Source: Cryptomeria japonica (taxonomy: Eukaryota; Streptophyta; Pinopsida; Cupressales; Cupressaceae). Taken from it: 60,000 bases of DNA. Below are positions 35,701 through 46,076 of the stretch, piece after piece. The position numbers were made by a program, and so were the translations under genes. Location of the stretch: NCBI RefSeq assembly GCF_030272615.1, contig NC_081414.1, positions 525,741,137-525,801,136 of the forward strand, written 5' to 3'. A model generated the notes under the pieces. It searched no databases, had not been told where the DNA came from, and worked only from the letters and a program-made list of their open reading frames with translations. Numbering within the stretch: position 1 is the stretch's first letter; every line of letters begins with the position of its first letter.

Positions 35701-36306
35701 TCTCACCCTGGATAACATGGTGACCATGTCATTATATTCCTCATTAAAATCACTCCTATGGAAAGACTTAGGCCATCGTGAGGTGAGGGAAGTTCTTGCA
35801 GTAGAGAGATAAACAGTATTGATTACTTTTTTGCATTTATCCTCATGTTTCTCGTAGTACTCTTGAGCACTCTCTTGAGAAATATCAGCTACTTCTTCAA
35901 CTAATGAACCTTTAAAGACACTATTGAAGAATACACTGTCTAGAGTCATGATGACATTCTGATTTTCATCTTTCACTTGCCTTGTGCTTGGATCAAAGTG
36001 ATCAACTATTGCTAGTACAAATTCAGGATCATGAGCCGCAACTGGGAAAGATGCATACTTATGCAGCTCAGATTTGATTAAACTGGTTAGACGTGCAGGA
36101 GCCCTTTGAACCCGGTCAACAAATTCCTGCATATCAACATGCCCAATTTTGGTGTCTCTGGTCTCCTTAATATTTGAGTCCACTGAACTCTCTGGGTACA
36201 GATTCAAGTACCTATCGTACTTGTATTTCATCTTTTCTGATGATGTTTTACTTGGAGAAGGTTGTCCTGAGGAAGACTCGGGTTTGTTGTGAGAGAGCTT
36301 TGACAT
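32718..36306 (-). pseudogene. Long ORF of the unclassified element, decayed
   Basis: From ATG 36306 one frame runs to 32947, about 1,120 codons, broken only by stops at about 34975, 34495, 33814, 33648 and 33500 (TAG, TGA, TAG, TAG, TAG by my reading). A shift then leads into 32972-32718. The first 440 residues look like a globular domain (DPEFVLAIVDHFDPSTRQVK, KVINTVYLSTARTSL, WPKSFHRSDFNEEYNDMVTM, FYMTSYLVYVASSMRQYPGL). The middle is acidic and Ser/Thr/Pro-rich with several Lys-rich patches (KGKGPKIKFTVKGSKKG, APKRKK), possibly nuclear signals. The last 300 residues are Leu/Glu/Lys-rich and probably coiled coil (LNSLLRRLDQERDEKNVLKQ). No catalytic motif was recognised. The N-terminal part is reminiscent of uncharacterised plant transposon proteins. 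Its leader is the palindrome array, so the two are likely one unit. Confidence 0.65.
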
Positions 36307-36477
36307 TCGTGCACAATGATTGCATTCAACACTGATAATTAGCTATTCATCATAATCAAAATCATTTTTTCTCAAACGGATCGAAAAACAGGACTCAAAA
36401 CAAGCTTAGGAGTAAAACTGCCAAAAACAGCAAGTCGAAGAAAAAAGTCTGATCTGCTTCTTTACAAACAAAAATTT

Positions 36478-37535
36478 GCACATCGGAGTTTAAAGTCCGA
36501 TGTGCAAAAAAACAAGCATATGCACATCGGACTTTAAAGTCTGATGTGCAATTTTGTGAAAGGTTATCAACACATCAAACTTTAAAGTCCGGCGTGTCAA
36601 TCTGGGGAAAGACATTTACACATCGGACTTTAAAGTCCGATGTGTAGGGAAAAACTTCAAACAAGCACATCGGACTTTAAAGTCCGATGTACAATCTAGA
36701 AAAGATTAGAGGCACATCAGACTTTAAAGTCCGATGTGCTTCTAAGGGGAAGGATAACTGGTTGACATGTCGGGTTTTAAAACCCAACATGTCAACCTAT
36801 ACCCCTCCACATATCGGATTTCAAAGTCCGATATGCAGAGGTTAATAGGCTGCATATCAGACTTTAAAATCCGATATGTTGAGGGACAAATCTTCAGCTG
36901 CACACCGGACTTTAAAGTCTGGTATGCAGCTTTAGATAGGGGGATCCGGAGGACAATCGGGTTTTGAAATCCGATTGTTCTCCGAAACAAAGGAGGCAAT
37001 CGGACTTCAAAATCCGATTGTTCTCCAGAATGAAATCCGAAAAAGGCAAACACCAACAAAAAGAAAAGGAAAAAATGAAAACAAGCAAACAAGAACAAAT
37101 AAAAACCCAAAAACAAAAACCCCACCTCTTCCACTATGATGATCGAAAAATCCGAGTATGGAGCCATCTGATCGATCCACGGAGAAGAAAATCCGAGTCG
37201 CAATGGAAGCAAACGGAGGAGGGGGCGCGCGATACAGACCAAAACGAAGATTAAAATGCAAAAATTAACTTTATAAAGCATTTAACCAACCCTAATTAGC
37301 AATAAATGCGTCATTAAAACAACACGCAATCGCAGTTTTAAAGTCTGAACTACAAGCAAAGATCACCTGCATTTCGGACTTTAAAGTTTGAAATGAAGGC
37401 AAAGACCACATGCAATTCAGACTTTAAAGTCCGAACTGCAGGCACAAAGACCAGCAAATACACACCGGACTTTAAAGTCCAAAGTCTATTTGGCCAAAAG
37501 AACACTACAATTCGGACTTTAAAGTCCGAACTGCG
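36478..37535. repeat. Array of 17 palindromes with TTTAAA centre
   Basis: Unit core cggactttaaagtccg, a perfect 16-bp palindrome in its commonest form. Centres at about 36491, 36535, 36583, 36631, 36678, 36725, 36778, 36822, 36865, 36913, 36965, 37008, then 37339, 37382, 37425, 37473 and 37520. Spacing within clusters is 43-53 bp; sequence between units is unrelated. Outer arms differ but remain largely paired: gcacat/atgtgc (units 1, 2, 6), acacat/atgtgt (4), acatgt/acatgt with a changed core (7), catat/atatg (8, 9), caatc/gattg (11, 12), aattc/gaact (15, 17, with one mismatch). The array lies about 170 bp upstream of the long ORF start. Confidence 0.92.
37036..37320. other. Spacer between the two palindrome clusters
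   Basis: About 285 bp without a full unit. A-rich left half (repeated aaaaacccaaaaac-like words) and a GC-richer right half with two aatccgagt words (near 37149 and 37190) that may be decayed half-units. Confidence 0.5.
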
Positions 37536-37737
37536 GGTAAAACTGCAAACTTAAGAAACAAGGAAAACAATAAAAATGAAAAGAAAAGAATAAAATGAAC
37601 TAACCGACGAAGTCGATTAAGCTCTCCCGGAGACCATAAGGTACGAAACGGACCAGTTTCGTAGGGTTGCCTCATGATTTTGGTCATGCTGAAATTGAGG
37701 AAACAAGCCTTAGAAACTTTCTCTTTGAAAATTGTCA

Positions 37738-40700
37738 TTTCTCTCTTTCCATATACCCCAACACATATGAGGTAAGGCAAGTTTCCACAATAAAGTAGTA
37801 GACTTATTCCTTGAAGGATGATGCCAAGAGTTGAAAACCTCTTGAATCGACTCAGGGAAGCCCCAACTAATTTTGAAGTGGTCCAGACATCTTCCCCAAA
37901 CATCAGCAGAGAAAGGGCAATGAAAGAGCATATGATTAATGGTCTCCTCATTCTACTTACATAGAGTACAAACACTAGGCATGCTCATACCTCTTTTTCT
38001 GATATTCTCAATTGTTAGAATTTTATCTTGAAGGGTTGTCCAGAAAAAAATGTTAATCTTAGGGGTGAGGCCTTTCACCCATGCCTTAGCCCAACATGGG
38101 CTTTCCATGTTAGAGTACTGATGATAATAAAGAGAAGCCACAGTGAATGTACCACTTGCTGTGAGTTTCCAAATTAATTGGCCTTCATCTTCAACCCTTA
38201 CCATAGAGTTCATAACTTTGTTCAGACTTCCCAAGGATTGGTCCACCTGAGATAAAACCTTCCACTATCCATCTTCCTAGTAATCACCCACCATAGATCC
38301 AAATCTTTCCTTGCACTAGTTCTGAAATCTACTCCACTCAGGATTTTCAGTCAAAGGGGACTCCAGCAACCAAGAATCATCCCAGAATTGGATAAGATTC
38401 CCTTTCCCCATTTTCCATTTTGCACCTCTGGCAATTAAGTCTCTTGTTCTAGAAACATTTTTCCAAATGTTGGAGCCAATTGGAATATTTTCCGCTTTAA
38501 GGAAGCTTTGAAGAGTTGGACATTGTCTTTCATACTTGTTGTCCCATATCAGTTTCCACTCTCCCTGATTTTTATACCCTCTCCAAATATGCTTGGCCAT
38601 AAGGAGCTCATTTATGTCTCTTATTCTTCTAAGACCCAGTCCTCCCTTTCTTATTGGCTTACATACCTTATCCCAGGCAATCAGATTCATTCTCTTCTTC
38701 TCCTCAACCCTTGTCCATAAAAAAGTTCTCTGAATCTTTTCAATAGCCTCTGCATACTTGGCAGGAATTCTAAATAGACTAATGGCATAAAGAGGGATAC
38801 TTTGAAGAGTAGATTTTAGCAGCTGGACCTTACCAGCTTGGCTTAGAAGAGCACCCTTCTAGCCAGTTAGCTTCTTGTGGAATTTATCCACCAAAGCTCC
38901 CCAAAAAGTGTCAAGTGGATCATGCCATAAGGGGAGCCCCAAGTAGGAAGCAGGAAGACTCCCTAATTGACAACCCAGGATATTTCTTATTTTAATCCTC
39001 CTTCTCTCCAAGGTGTTGATAAAATAAACAAAACTTTTAGACCAATTAATAAGTTGTCCAATAGCTGAACCATATCTATCCAGAGCATTCTTTAAACTTC
39101 TAGAGTCCTACACCATAGCTTTCCCCATTATTATAGAATCATCAACAAACTGCTAATGGGAACAGATTTGATCCACTGAAGATGGATTCAATCCACAAAA
39201 CTCCCCTTTCTCAACCAGCTTCCCAATACATCTCCCCAGACACTCCACCATTATAATAAAGATAACCGGGGAGAGGGGATCTCCCTGCCTAAGTCCTCTA
39301 GAGACTTTAAAGAAAGGGGAAGGAGATCCATTCATTAAAATAGAGAAAGAAGCCGAGGAAACTAATTATTTGATAAGATTAATACTTCTAGAGCCGAAGC
39401 CAAAAGCAAAGAGCACATCCATCATAAAATCCCAATCCACTCTGTCATAGAATTTAGATAGGTCTAGCTTCAGAAAAAAGGCCTTTTTTTTAGAGTTAGA
39501 CAAAGAATGGATATTTTCATGGATTGAGATGATCGAGTCCAAGATTTGTCTACCCGGGACAAAACCACTTTGCTGAGGAGATATGATAGAGGGAAGCAAC
39601 TTCAGGATTCTAGAAGTTAGAACCTTGGAAATTATCTTATAAAGAGAGTTGCATAGACTTATAGGTCTGAAGAGATCCATAGAATCAGCCCCCATCTTTT
39701 TGGGGATAAGAGCAATAAAAGTGTAAAATTTTCTAGCACCAAAAAACTCTTTCACAGCTCTGGACACATCATATCCAATAATATGCCAGTACATTTGAAA
39801 AAAGAACATGGGAAAACCATCCTGGCCTAAGGCCTTGTTGCCTTCAAAGGAGTTGACAACTTTCAGAATCTCATCATGGGATGGGATAGCAATCAGGTGA
39901 GAATTCTGATCATCCCCTAAGATTGTAGGAATATATTCCAGAAGATTCTTTTGGGCTTGTATATCCAAATTATGATCCTTAGCAAGTAGATTGGAGAAAA
40001 AATCCATAGCAGCCCTACTCATGGGTTCTTCTTCTTCAACACTTCTGCCATTCACTCTAATCTGAGATATTCAATTAATAGTCTTATGTCTTAGGGTGGA
40101 CATGTGGAAGTATTTAGTATTCCTATCCCCTTCCTTCAACCAAACATTTCTTGATCTTTGTTTCCAATAGGTTTATTCTTTGGCTATTATGTCATGATAT
40201 CTCATAAGGATAACATCTTCAGCATCTCTTGAAGTATTAGTATAACCATTATTTTGTATCTCATCCTGAATATCCTTTAGCTCTAAGAGGATTGTGGCTT
40301 TCGATGCAAAGATATTCCCAAAGCACTCCTTATTCCACTTCTTAACATTTTCTTTTACAATCTTCAGCTTTTTAACCACTTTGTACATGGCATTTCCTTC
40401 AATACTGACCTACCACCAATCCTTAATCTTGATTTTCATATCTAGGTGTTTAGTCCACATTCTTTCAAATCTGTAAGGGAAATGCCTCCTTCTATTCTTT
40501 GCCTCTGTCATAAAGGTAATTGGGTAATGATTTGATCTTGCCCTTATGTGAGAAGATAAAGAACAGACATGAAGGTTAAACCAATCTAGGGATAGAAGAG
40601 CTCTATCAAGTCTAACCTGAATTAAATCCTCGCCACTCCTTCTATTAGTCCAGGTAAATTTAACTCCTTGCAGCTCTAGGTCATGGATAGCATTATTGTT

Positions 40701-40883
40701 AATAAAGTCCATATTTAATCCATCCATTCTCCTTTGACTGTATCTTCTTAGCCTTTCCTTCTCCCTAATCAGCTCAAACCATATCTTAACCAGTTTGTCA
40801 AAGAGACAAACCCAACATACTTTTACTGCACTGACATCCCAACATGCCTTCTCTTTCGACCCAGTGCATAACCTTGATTTCAT
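37738..40883 (-). pseudogene. LINE ORF2 (endonuclease tail, RT, zf-RVT)
   Basis: All recognisable pieces are in one minus-strand frame over about 1,050 codons, interrupted by nonsense codons (near 40410, 40173, 39366, 39153 and 38316 among others) but no frameshift. Endonuclease C-terminus: GVKFTWTNRRSGEDLIQVRL and a later SNHYPI. RT: ALGQDGFP, IALIPKKMGADSMDLFRPIS, QQSGFVPGRQILDS, LKLDLSKFYDRVDWDF, SRGLRQGDPLSP, and QFVDDSIIMG, where F(A)DD is normal. RT tail: ASYLGLPL, KTLQ-like LKSTLQSIPLYAISLFRIPA. The zf-RVT region: WVKGLTPKINIFFW, VCTLC, INHMLFHCPFSADVW and GIWKERND, just before the insertion. Such proteins nick target DNA and copy their RNA at the nick. Confidence 0.92.
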
Positions 40884-40904
40884 GTACTCGAGGCATTCCT
40901 TTGT

Positions 40905-41627
40905 TTCACCGGTAGATCCGGTGTGAGCCTATAAACACTTGTCTTTACCTCTTCTTCCTTATCTCACTGAACTATAATGCACATTATGCATAATAGGAGA
41001 TAAGCTCCACTTACCGGTGGAATGGCACCTTGTCATTTGCATCCTTCAATGCACTCATGTGGCTTCTTTGTTTGTGCAGCACATCTTCAAACAGGCACAT
41101 GTGATCTGGTGTGGGCACATTCATTGTCAGTTATTACTTCACATGGTGATTGCATCTTCATCCATTCGGAGTCCTGTTGTTCTGCAACCTCATAGCATAA
41201 TGGTGACCTGTACATCTTTCTCCTCCGGTGTTGATGTGATTTAGGTAACATTCTGCCTCTTCATCACAAACACCAGCTCAAGCACCTTGCCCATCCTGCT
41301 TGTACACTAGTCATGAGCTTGCTAGTTGGTAACTACACACTGTCAACACAACACTCATCAGTTGACATCCTTTCCTTACCGGTGATACACTATACCGGTA
41401 ACCTTGCCCTTTCATCCTCACAATTCAGGCACTAACTTGTGTACCGGTGACTCCAGTGATCATTCCTCTGAATTACATTCTCTTTCTTACCTTACCGGTT
41501 TTTTGCAACACAAGGTGATATCACATATATCTCATCTTGTACTCCTACATGACAATGCTACACAACCATCTCTTCTACTGGTAGTCATCCCATACCGGTT
41601 GACATCAATGACAACACAATGCCAACA
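40905..41627 (-). repeat. Truncated LTR fragment of the copia-1-like group
   Basis: Rich in ccggt words (ttaccggtg, taccggtaac, accggttgacatcaatgacaac) and ending gccaaca at 41627, as the LTRs of this group do on the plus strand. The gagagggggg box end is missing, so its left part was lost where the LINE ends. No coding frame. Confidence 0.65.
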
Positions 41628-42894
41628 CATATAACTAACTATGATTAAAAAATTAGAGAAAATATACCTAATAAATTTTGGCAACAACACTTATTAACTT
41701 GAATGAAAACCTATCCTAACCTGCACTAACCAACAATAAAACTTGCTCACGCAAAACCATTGATCGGTTCTATGAAATAGCTACATTTTCTTTGCAACTT
41801 GCAATGCTTCAAATATTAATGAGCAACAAAAAAGAGGTACAACACAAGTACAAAATTAATAAATATCTACAATAATTTTTTTAATATAAACAAACTCACT
41901 TACTACCTCATTTTGACAATATATATTGTTCTTTTGAAGTAGATAAGTAAGGTAAAACTATTCCCCTTCAACTGCAACTACACATTCAAATATGTCTTCA
42001 ACTTTAACTTCATACTTGGCTGCAAACATAACTTGTGATGATTTGTTTTCCTCCATTATAGCTAGATGTCTAATAGGAAATTCTTGTTAAAGAATAAATT
42101 TTGAACCTTTCTTGTTGGTTTTGTGTTGATGGGATGCTTCTTTTCTCTCTTTTGACTTGTAAAGTCCATTTTGTATGACTGATTTGATATAAATATAGAA
42201 ATTTCTCCACTATGCTTGTGCTACTCATGGTTTTGTTCTACAAATAATATTGGTTTAGCATCTAAAGTTCAGATAAAAAACCTCCAAGACATCCCAAAAT
42301 AGGTCTTCTTCAACCTCTTCTTTACTTTTCTACATGAGAGGATTCATTTTGACTTATTGGTAGCTCTCTTGAAGATTCATAAAAAATAGCATGGTTCTCT
42401 TCTTGAAGTGAGAGTTCTAATTTGACATCAATACTTGAACAAAAGTCTTCTATGATTCTTGAGAAAATGTCTTGATCAATATCCAACTTACTCTCCTCAA
42501 ACACGTCAATTTGTTCCCTCTTCAAAATAGGGTACACCAACACCCTATAAAAGTTATTAGCTTCTTGTTATCCCAAACTTGTTGCTAATGTCATTGGCTT
42601 TTGGTTATTTGTCTCCATGGATCCAAAATCCATTTGTTTACTCTACTGTTGGTTCTACTTGTGATACTTTGCAAAATTCCTAATAATCTTAAGTGATTTG
42701 AATGAAAAATAGGATTATAAAAAAGTAATAAAGAGATTTTAAGAAACCTAGAGATTGTCATAGCTTGGCACCATCCTTGAAAATGATGCAAAAAATGTAG
42801 GGCTCCCTATATCCAATTAATAATTCAAGTTGATTGGATAAGCTCTACAACTCAAAGACGAATTCATCCTACACTAGCAACCTTTAATGGGGTA
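41628..42894. other. AT-rich stretch without a recognised feature
   Basis: Right flank of the LTR fragment. A 73-codon minus-strand frame at 42543-42322 is acidic (FEESKLDIDQDIFSRIIEDF) and has no match that I can name. Whether this is unique DNA or part of repeat C beyond the shared region cannot be decided here. Confidence 0.4.
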
Positions 42895-43528
42895 CAAGGT
42901 ATATTAAATTATCAGCCAAGGTATCATAAACCTTAAATGGGTTTGCATTGTATGTGTAGTATGGGAGACTCTAAGCTATTATATTAGTTGTGTATAGAAA
43001 ATTAACTAAAATTAATGAACCAAATTGAAAACATAATAGTGCTAAAAGTAATTCTAACTACACAGTAGTTGTTGTTGGAAACTAAAACTTAAGATGCAAG
43101 TTCTACTAACTATAACTATCAAAGATGCAACATACCTTAAATGGCCCTTGCTTGGGTAATTTGCACTCTCCCACAAATATATTAATTAAGTGCTCTAAAC
43201 TTCATACACAAATAACTTTCTTTATTTAAAATATAATCTATTTTTTCTATTAAAATAACATCATTGTTGCTAAACATAATAATGATGCAACTATATAACC
43301 ATATTTTTCTTGATTATAGATTTGAATTTATAAGTGAATTCAATCTTGTAAACATCTAATAGGTGTCCCCTCATTCCTTCAAAATAGTAAGAGGATTACT
43401 CTTCCAAGTGACGCAAACACCATGGCTAGAAATTAGAGTGCTATTACAACTTTTCATCTAACCAATCGGAAAAGAGTTTGTTTAAACTATGTATGACAAA
43501 TTTAATTTGTTAGCATACATGAATAAAT
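42895..43528 (+). repeat. Repeat C, copy 2, left part
   Basis: Matches 430-553 joined to 28052-28555 without the gypsy insertion, so it serves as the empty-site reference for the gypsy element. Continues in 44385-44416 and 51006-51280 around later insertions. Confidence 0.75.
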
Positions 43529-44384
43529 TGTTGGAAACTAATAACACTGAGAGGGGGGTGAATCAGTGTTATACCGAAATAGTAGATTTTAGCCTTGACA
43601 AAACATTCATGTACCAACCGCTAAACCGGTATAAACAGAATTGAAAGAAGTAGTGCAACCAATAAGCCAAACAGATAAATGAGAAACATAACATGCAAAT
43701 TTATACATGGAAAACCTCAAAGAGGAAAAACCACGGTGGGATCTGTGACCCACACTATTAATTCACTGGCCATATGAAGAGATATTACAATATATGATGG
43801 GCCTGCACTTGCAGGAAGGCTTACAGCCTAGAGCACACTGCTCATCAGAATAGGAGCCTCACTGACTACATAACAATCCAGACAACAATCCAGAGAAGTA
43901 TGAACTGCTTAGTATAGCATCTTCTATGCTAGAATACAGTTTTGGTTTAAGCTCTGTTTGTTCCGGTTAAAACCCTAAACTTTAGTACTAGAATAACCCT
44001 TACAATGAATTCCTCACATACATAGTCTCTCTGATATATTTCGCATTACATCACATTTATATAATCATCCTATCATTCTTATCCTTATTCTTATCCCAAA
44101 ATGATCTAATCAATCTCCCCTATATACCCTATACAAATTTATGCCTTATGTCAACTTACAAAGATATATACAATATCATATTTACATCTCGCCCATATAA
44201 CATAAATAAATAAGCATTAAAACAAGTTTCTGATGCTGGATCCAATATGTGTCGGCCTCCAATACCGATGACCTTTATCATACCATGTCGGCCTACATTT
44301 CCGGTAACCAAAGAAATCTTCTATCCTACCGGTGTTGGTGTCAGTGCCAGTGTAGAGTCTGTGAAGTGCCTGCTGGTAATTTTT
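43529..44384 (-). repeat. Truncated LTR of the copia-1-like group
   Basis: Starts tgttggaaactaataacactgagag at 43529 (box gagaggggggtgaatcag), contains aaaaaccacggtggg and ccggt words, and fades out near gtgtcagtgccag (44350). The usual CCAACA end is missing, and about 250 bp of repeat C are missing at the same place, so an insertion was followed by a deletion. The right edge is uncertain by some tens of bases. Confidence 0.65.
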
Positions 44385-44416
44385 GACTTTTTCTCTACAC
44401 TTCTACTATTGGTTGT

Positions 44417-45047
44417 TGTTAGTGTAGGTTTTTTATTTTCCTTATGTTAGGGCGTATTTATTTTTCCTACACATATATTATTTAATCTTGCTTAGGTTAA
44501 TAGGAGTGGTTTATATGAGGACACGTGGTGAAATACTTCAACTACATGTGTAACTCTCCACCTCACATGAGTAGTTAAGTTACACACCCTCTTTTGGCTT
44601 GTTGTGCCACCTCCCATAACCACTATTTTTTCATTTCCTAAGTGGGTTATGGGGTAGTTGGGTTTCTCACCCTCTTTTGGCCTTATGTGCCAACTTTCTC
44701 AACTCATTTCTTGTCTTCTTGTAAGGAGGTTATGCCACATGTTTTTGCATTTACCAAGAAGGTAAAACCTCCCACTTTTATGGTGAATAGGAGTTAATGC
44801 ACCCCTTGGATGTATATTCTTATTTTTTTCTATATAATAAGCACTATACTGTCACTTTCACTTGTTCAGTGATAGCTCGATGAGAGTCTTCTCCAAATTC
44901 TCTTCTTTGTCTCTATTTTTCTCTCATATCAGAATTATTTTCATTCATCTATTTTGATCTTCGATCATCTATTCCTTGGGGAGTTGCATGTGATCTATGA
45001 CCGACATCGGATCCTGGCTCGGCTCTCGCTTCTCACAGAATCTAGCA
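44417..45047 (+). repeat. 5' LTR of copia-2
   Basis: Starts tgttagtgtagg, ends gaatctagca. Contains a TATA-like tctatataataagcac near 44830, followed by the cttgttcagtgatagctcg region; this is a plausible promoter and start of R, not tested. The preceding base run gttgt is the target duplication. Confidence 0.9.
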
Positions 45048-45060
45048 TGATATCAGAGCC
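45048..45060 (+). other. Primer-binding site of copia-2
   Basis: tgatatcagagcc directly after the LTR, one change from the plant initiator-Met site tggtatcagagcc. Confidence 0.88.
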
Positions 45061-46076
45061 ATGTTTTCTGGTATAGCTCATTGTTTTTTCTAATTTATTT
45101 GAGAGATTTGAGACTTTTAGATAGCTAATATTTTCCTTAAAAAAACCAAGTATGCTCTTCTCTTGCATTCTCGTGTGACCTAGAGAATCTGAACAGTTTA
45201 AAAGAAAATAGCTTCTACTTAAATTTGGTTTATATGTATGTGTTCTTGTAAGATCTGGGTGATTGCATCTTTTTGGTAATATTGGAAGCTTAATAAGAAT
45301 TTCCAGAGTGTCCAGAAGGCTTGAGAAAGTCAAAAGTGACGTTTACTTCACCAAAATCAGAGTTTGGAGGATAGTAAAAAAATCAGAGTAAAATCTTTTT
45401 ATTGGAGTTGTTTTCATTTCGGCTTTAGTTTTCCAACTTCTGTTCATTTTTAGGAAAAAACGATTTCTGGGTTTTCTTCCCAGCACCGAAAAACTTTTGG
45501 GTTTCTGATGGTGTTCCCAGAAAAGTAATTTTTTGGCAGAAATCAAGCTTGAACAGGGCCAAAGATGTTTTTCTAGCAGGCAAATTCAACAACCTTTCTT
45601 AAAAGTTGCATAACTTTTGCCTCGGGTGTCAGATTTTTATAAATGAATACTTGACGAAAAGCTAAAAATGAGAAATCTCCATTATTGTAGGTCAAATTGA
45701 AAAATTCTTCCCTTTTCTATCAGATATTGCAGGTTAGTGCTTCTTTTCTCTTTAATTGATCATATCTTTCCCTCACAACTTTGTTTTTCAAAAACTAATA
45801 GTTTTTTGAAAGGTATTGAGATGAATTGAGCAGCTATAAGGCTAACTTTTTTCAGATCTTGTCTCAAATTATTTGTATTGAAAGCCATTTTTTGGCAATT
45901 GGAGCCTTAAAATAATTGTAATCTGATAAAAAGCCTTGTAAACGTACTAATTATAAAGTGTCAACCTTGTAATATTTGGGGGGGGTGATTTATGAGACTA
46001 GTTGAAAGGGGGGGTGTCTCTTGTATCTTCTTTCTTGCACTTTTCCTGATTCTTTGCAATCTTCTTTTTTGCTATC
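45061..46076 (+). other. copia-2 untranslated leader
   Basis: About 1.0 kb between the primer site and the gag start, unusually long for a copia element. T-rich, with two G runs near 45978 and 46008. Minus-strand frames here are chance. Confidence 0.7.

Larger units (their letters stand above)
31818..37731 (-). mobile_element. Unclassified 5.9-kb element with palindrome array and one long ORF
   Basis: Inserted in the LINE between zf-RVT and RNase H. Flanked by ttgtca at 31812-31817 and 37732-37737. In its own direction (minus): about 190 bp of leader starting ttttcaaagagaaag, a palindrome array (37535-36478), a long frame (36306-32718), and about 900 bp of non-coding sequence to 31818. Terminal inverted repeats, LTRs, TG...CA ends and a poly-A tail were all looked for and not seen. 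No known transposase, RT, integrase or Rep/helicase motif was recognised. Classification is open: a decayed LARD, a DNA element with a 5-6 bp duplication, or a captured segment are all possible. Confidence 0.6.
29094..40904 (-). mobile_element. 5'-truncated LINE with an extra downstream ORF, split by an unclassified element
   Basis: Minus-strand non-LTR retrotransposon. Order in its own direction: C-terminal endonuclease (from 40883), RT, zf-RVT region (to 37738), insertion 37731-31818, RNase H (31811-31190), an extra ORF (30939-29335) and a 3' end near 29094. The 3' end reads gggtacctttcaaatacctg then tttttacttaatc, the style of plant LINE tails. Endonuclease N-terminus and any ORF1 are missing; the element stops at a truncated LTR fragment near 40905. 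I see no target duplication, so the right side is a truncation or rearrangement. Confidence 0.8.

Noticed and set aside
36742-37281. 179-codon minus-strand frame across the palindrome array
   Set aside because: Its amino acids simply translate the repeats in shifting frames; unit spacing is not a multiple of three, so it is not a repeat protein.
36478-37535. Regularly spaced repeats resembling a CRISPR array
   Set aside because: Plant nuclear context, units are palindromes with varying arms, spacing is not constant, there is a 331-bp interval, and no cas-like gene is near.
40890-40910. Target duplication at the LINE 5' end
   Set aside because: No copy of the sequence next to the 3' end (ggattaaagtgt) was found here; flanks differ, so truncation or rearrangement is assumed.
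44995-45546. Two minus-strand frames of 112 and 67 codons
   Set aside because: They lie in the LTR and leader of copia-2 on the opposite strand; no domain.
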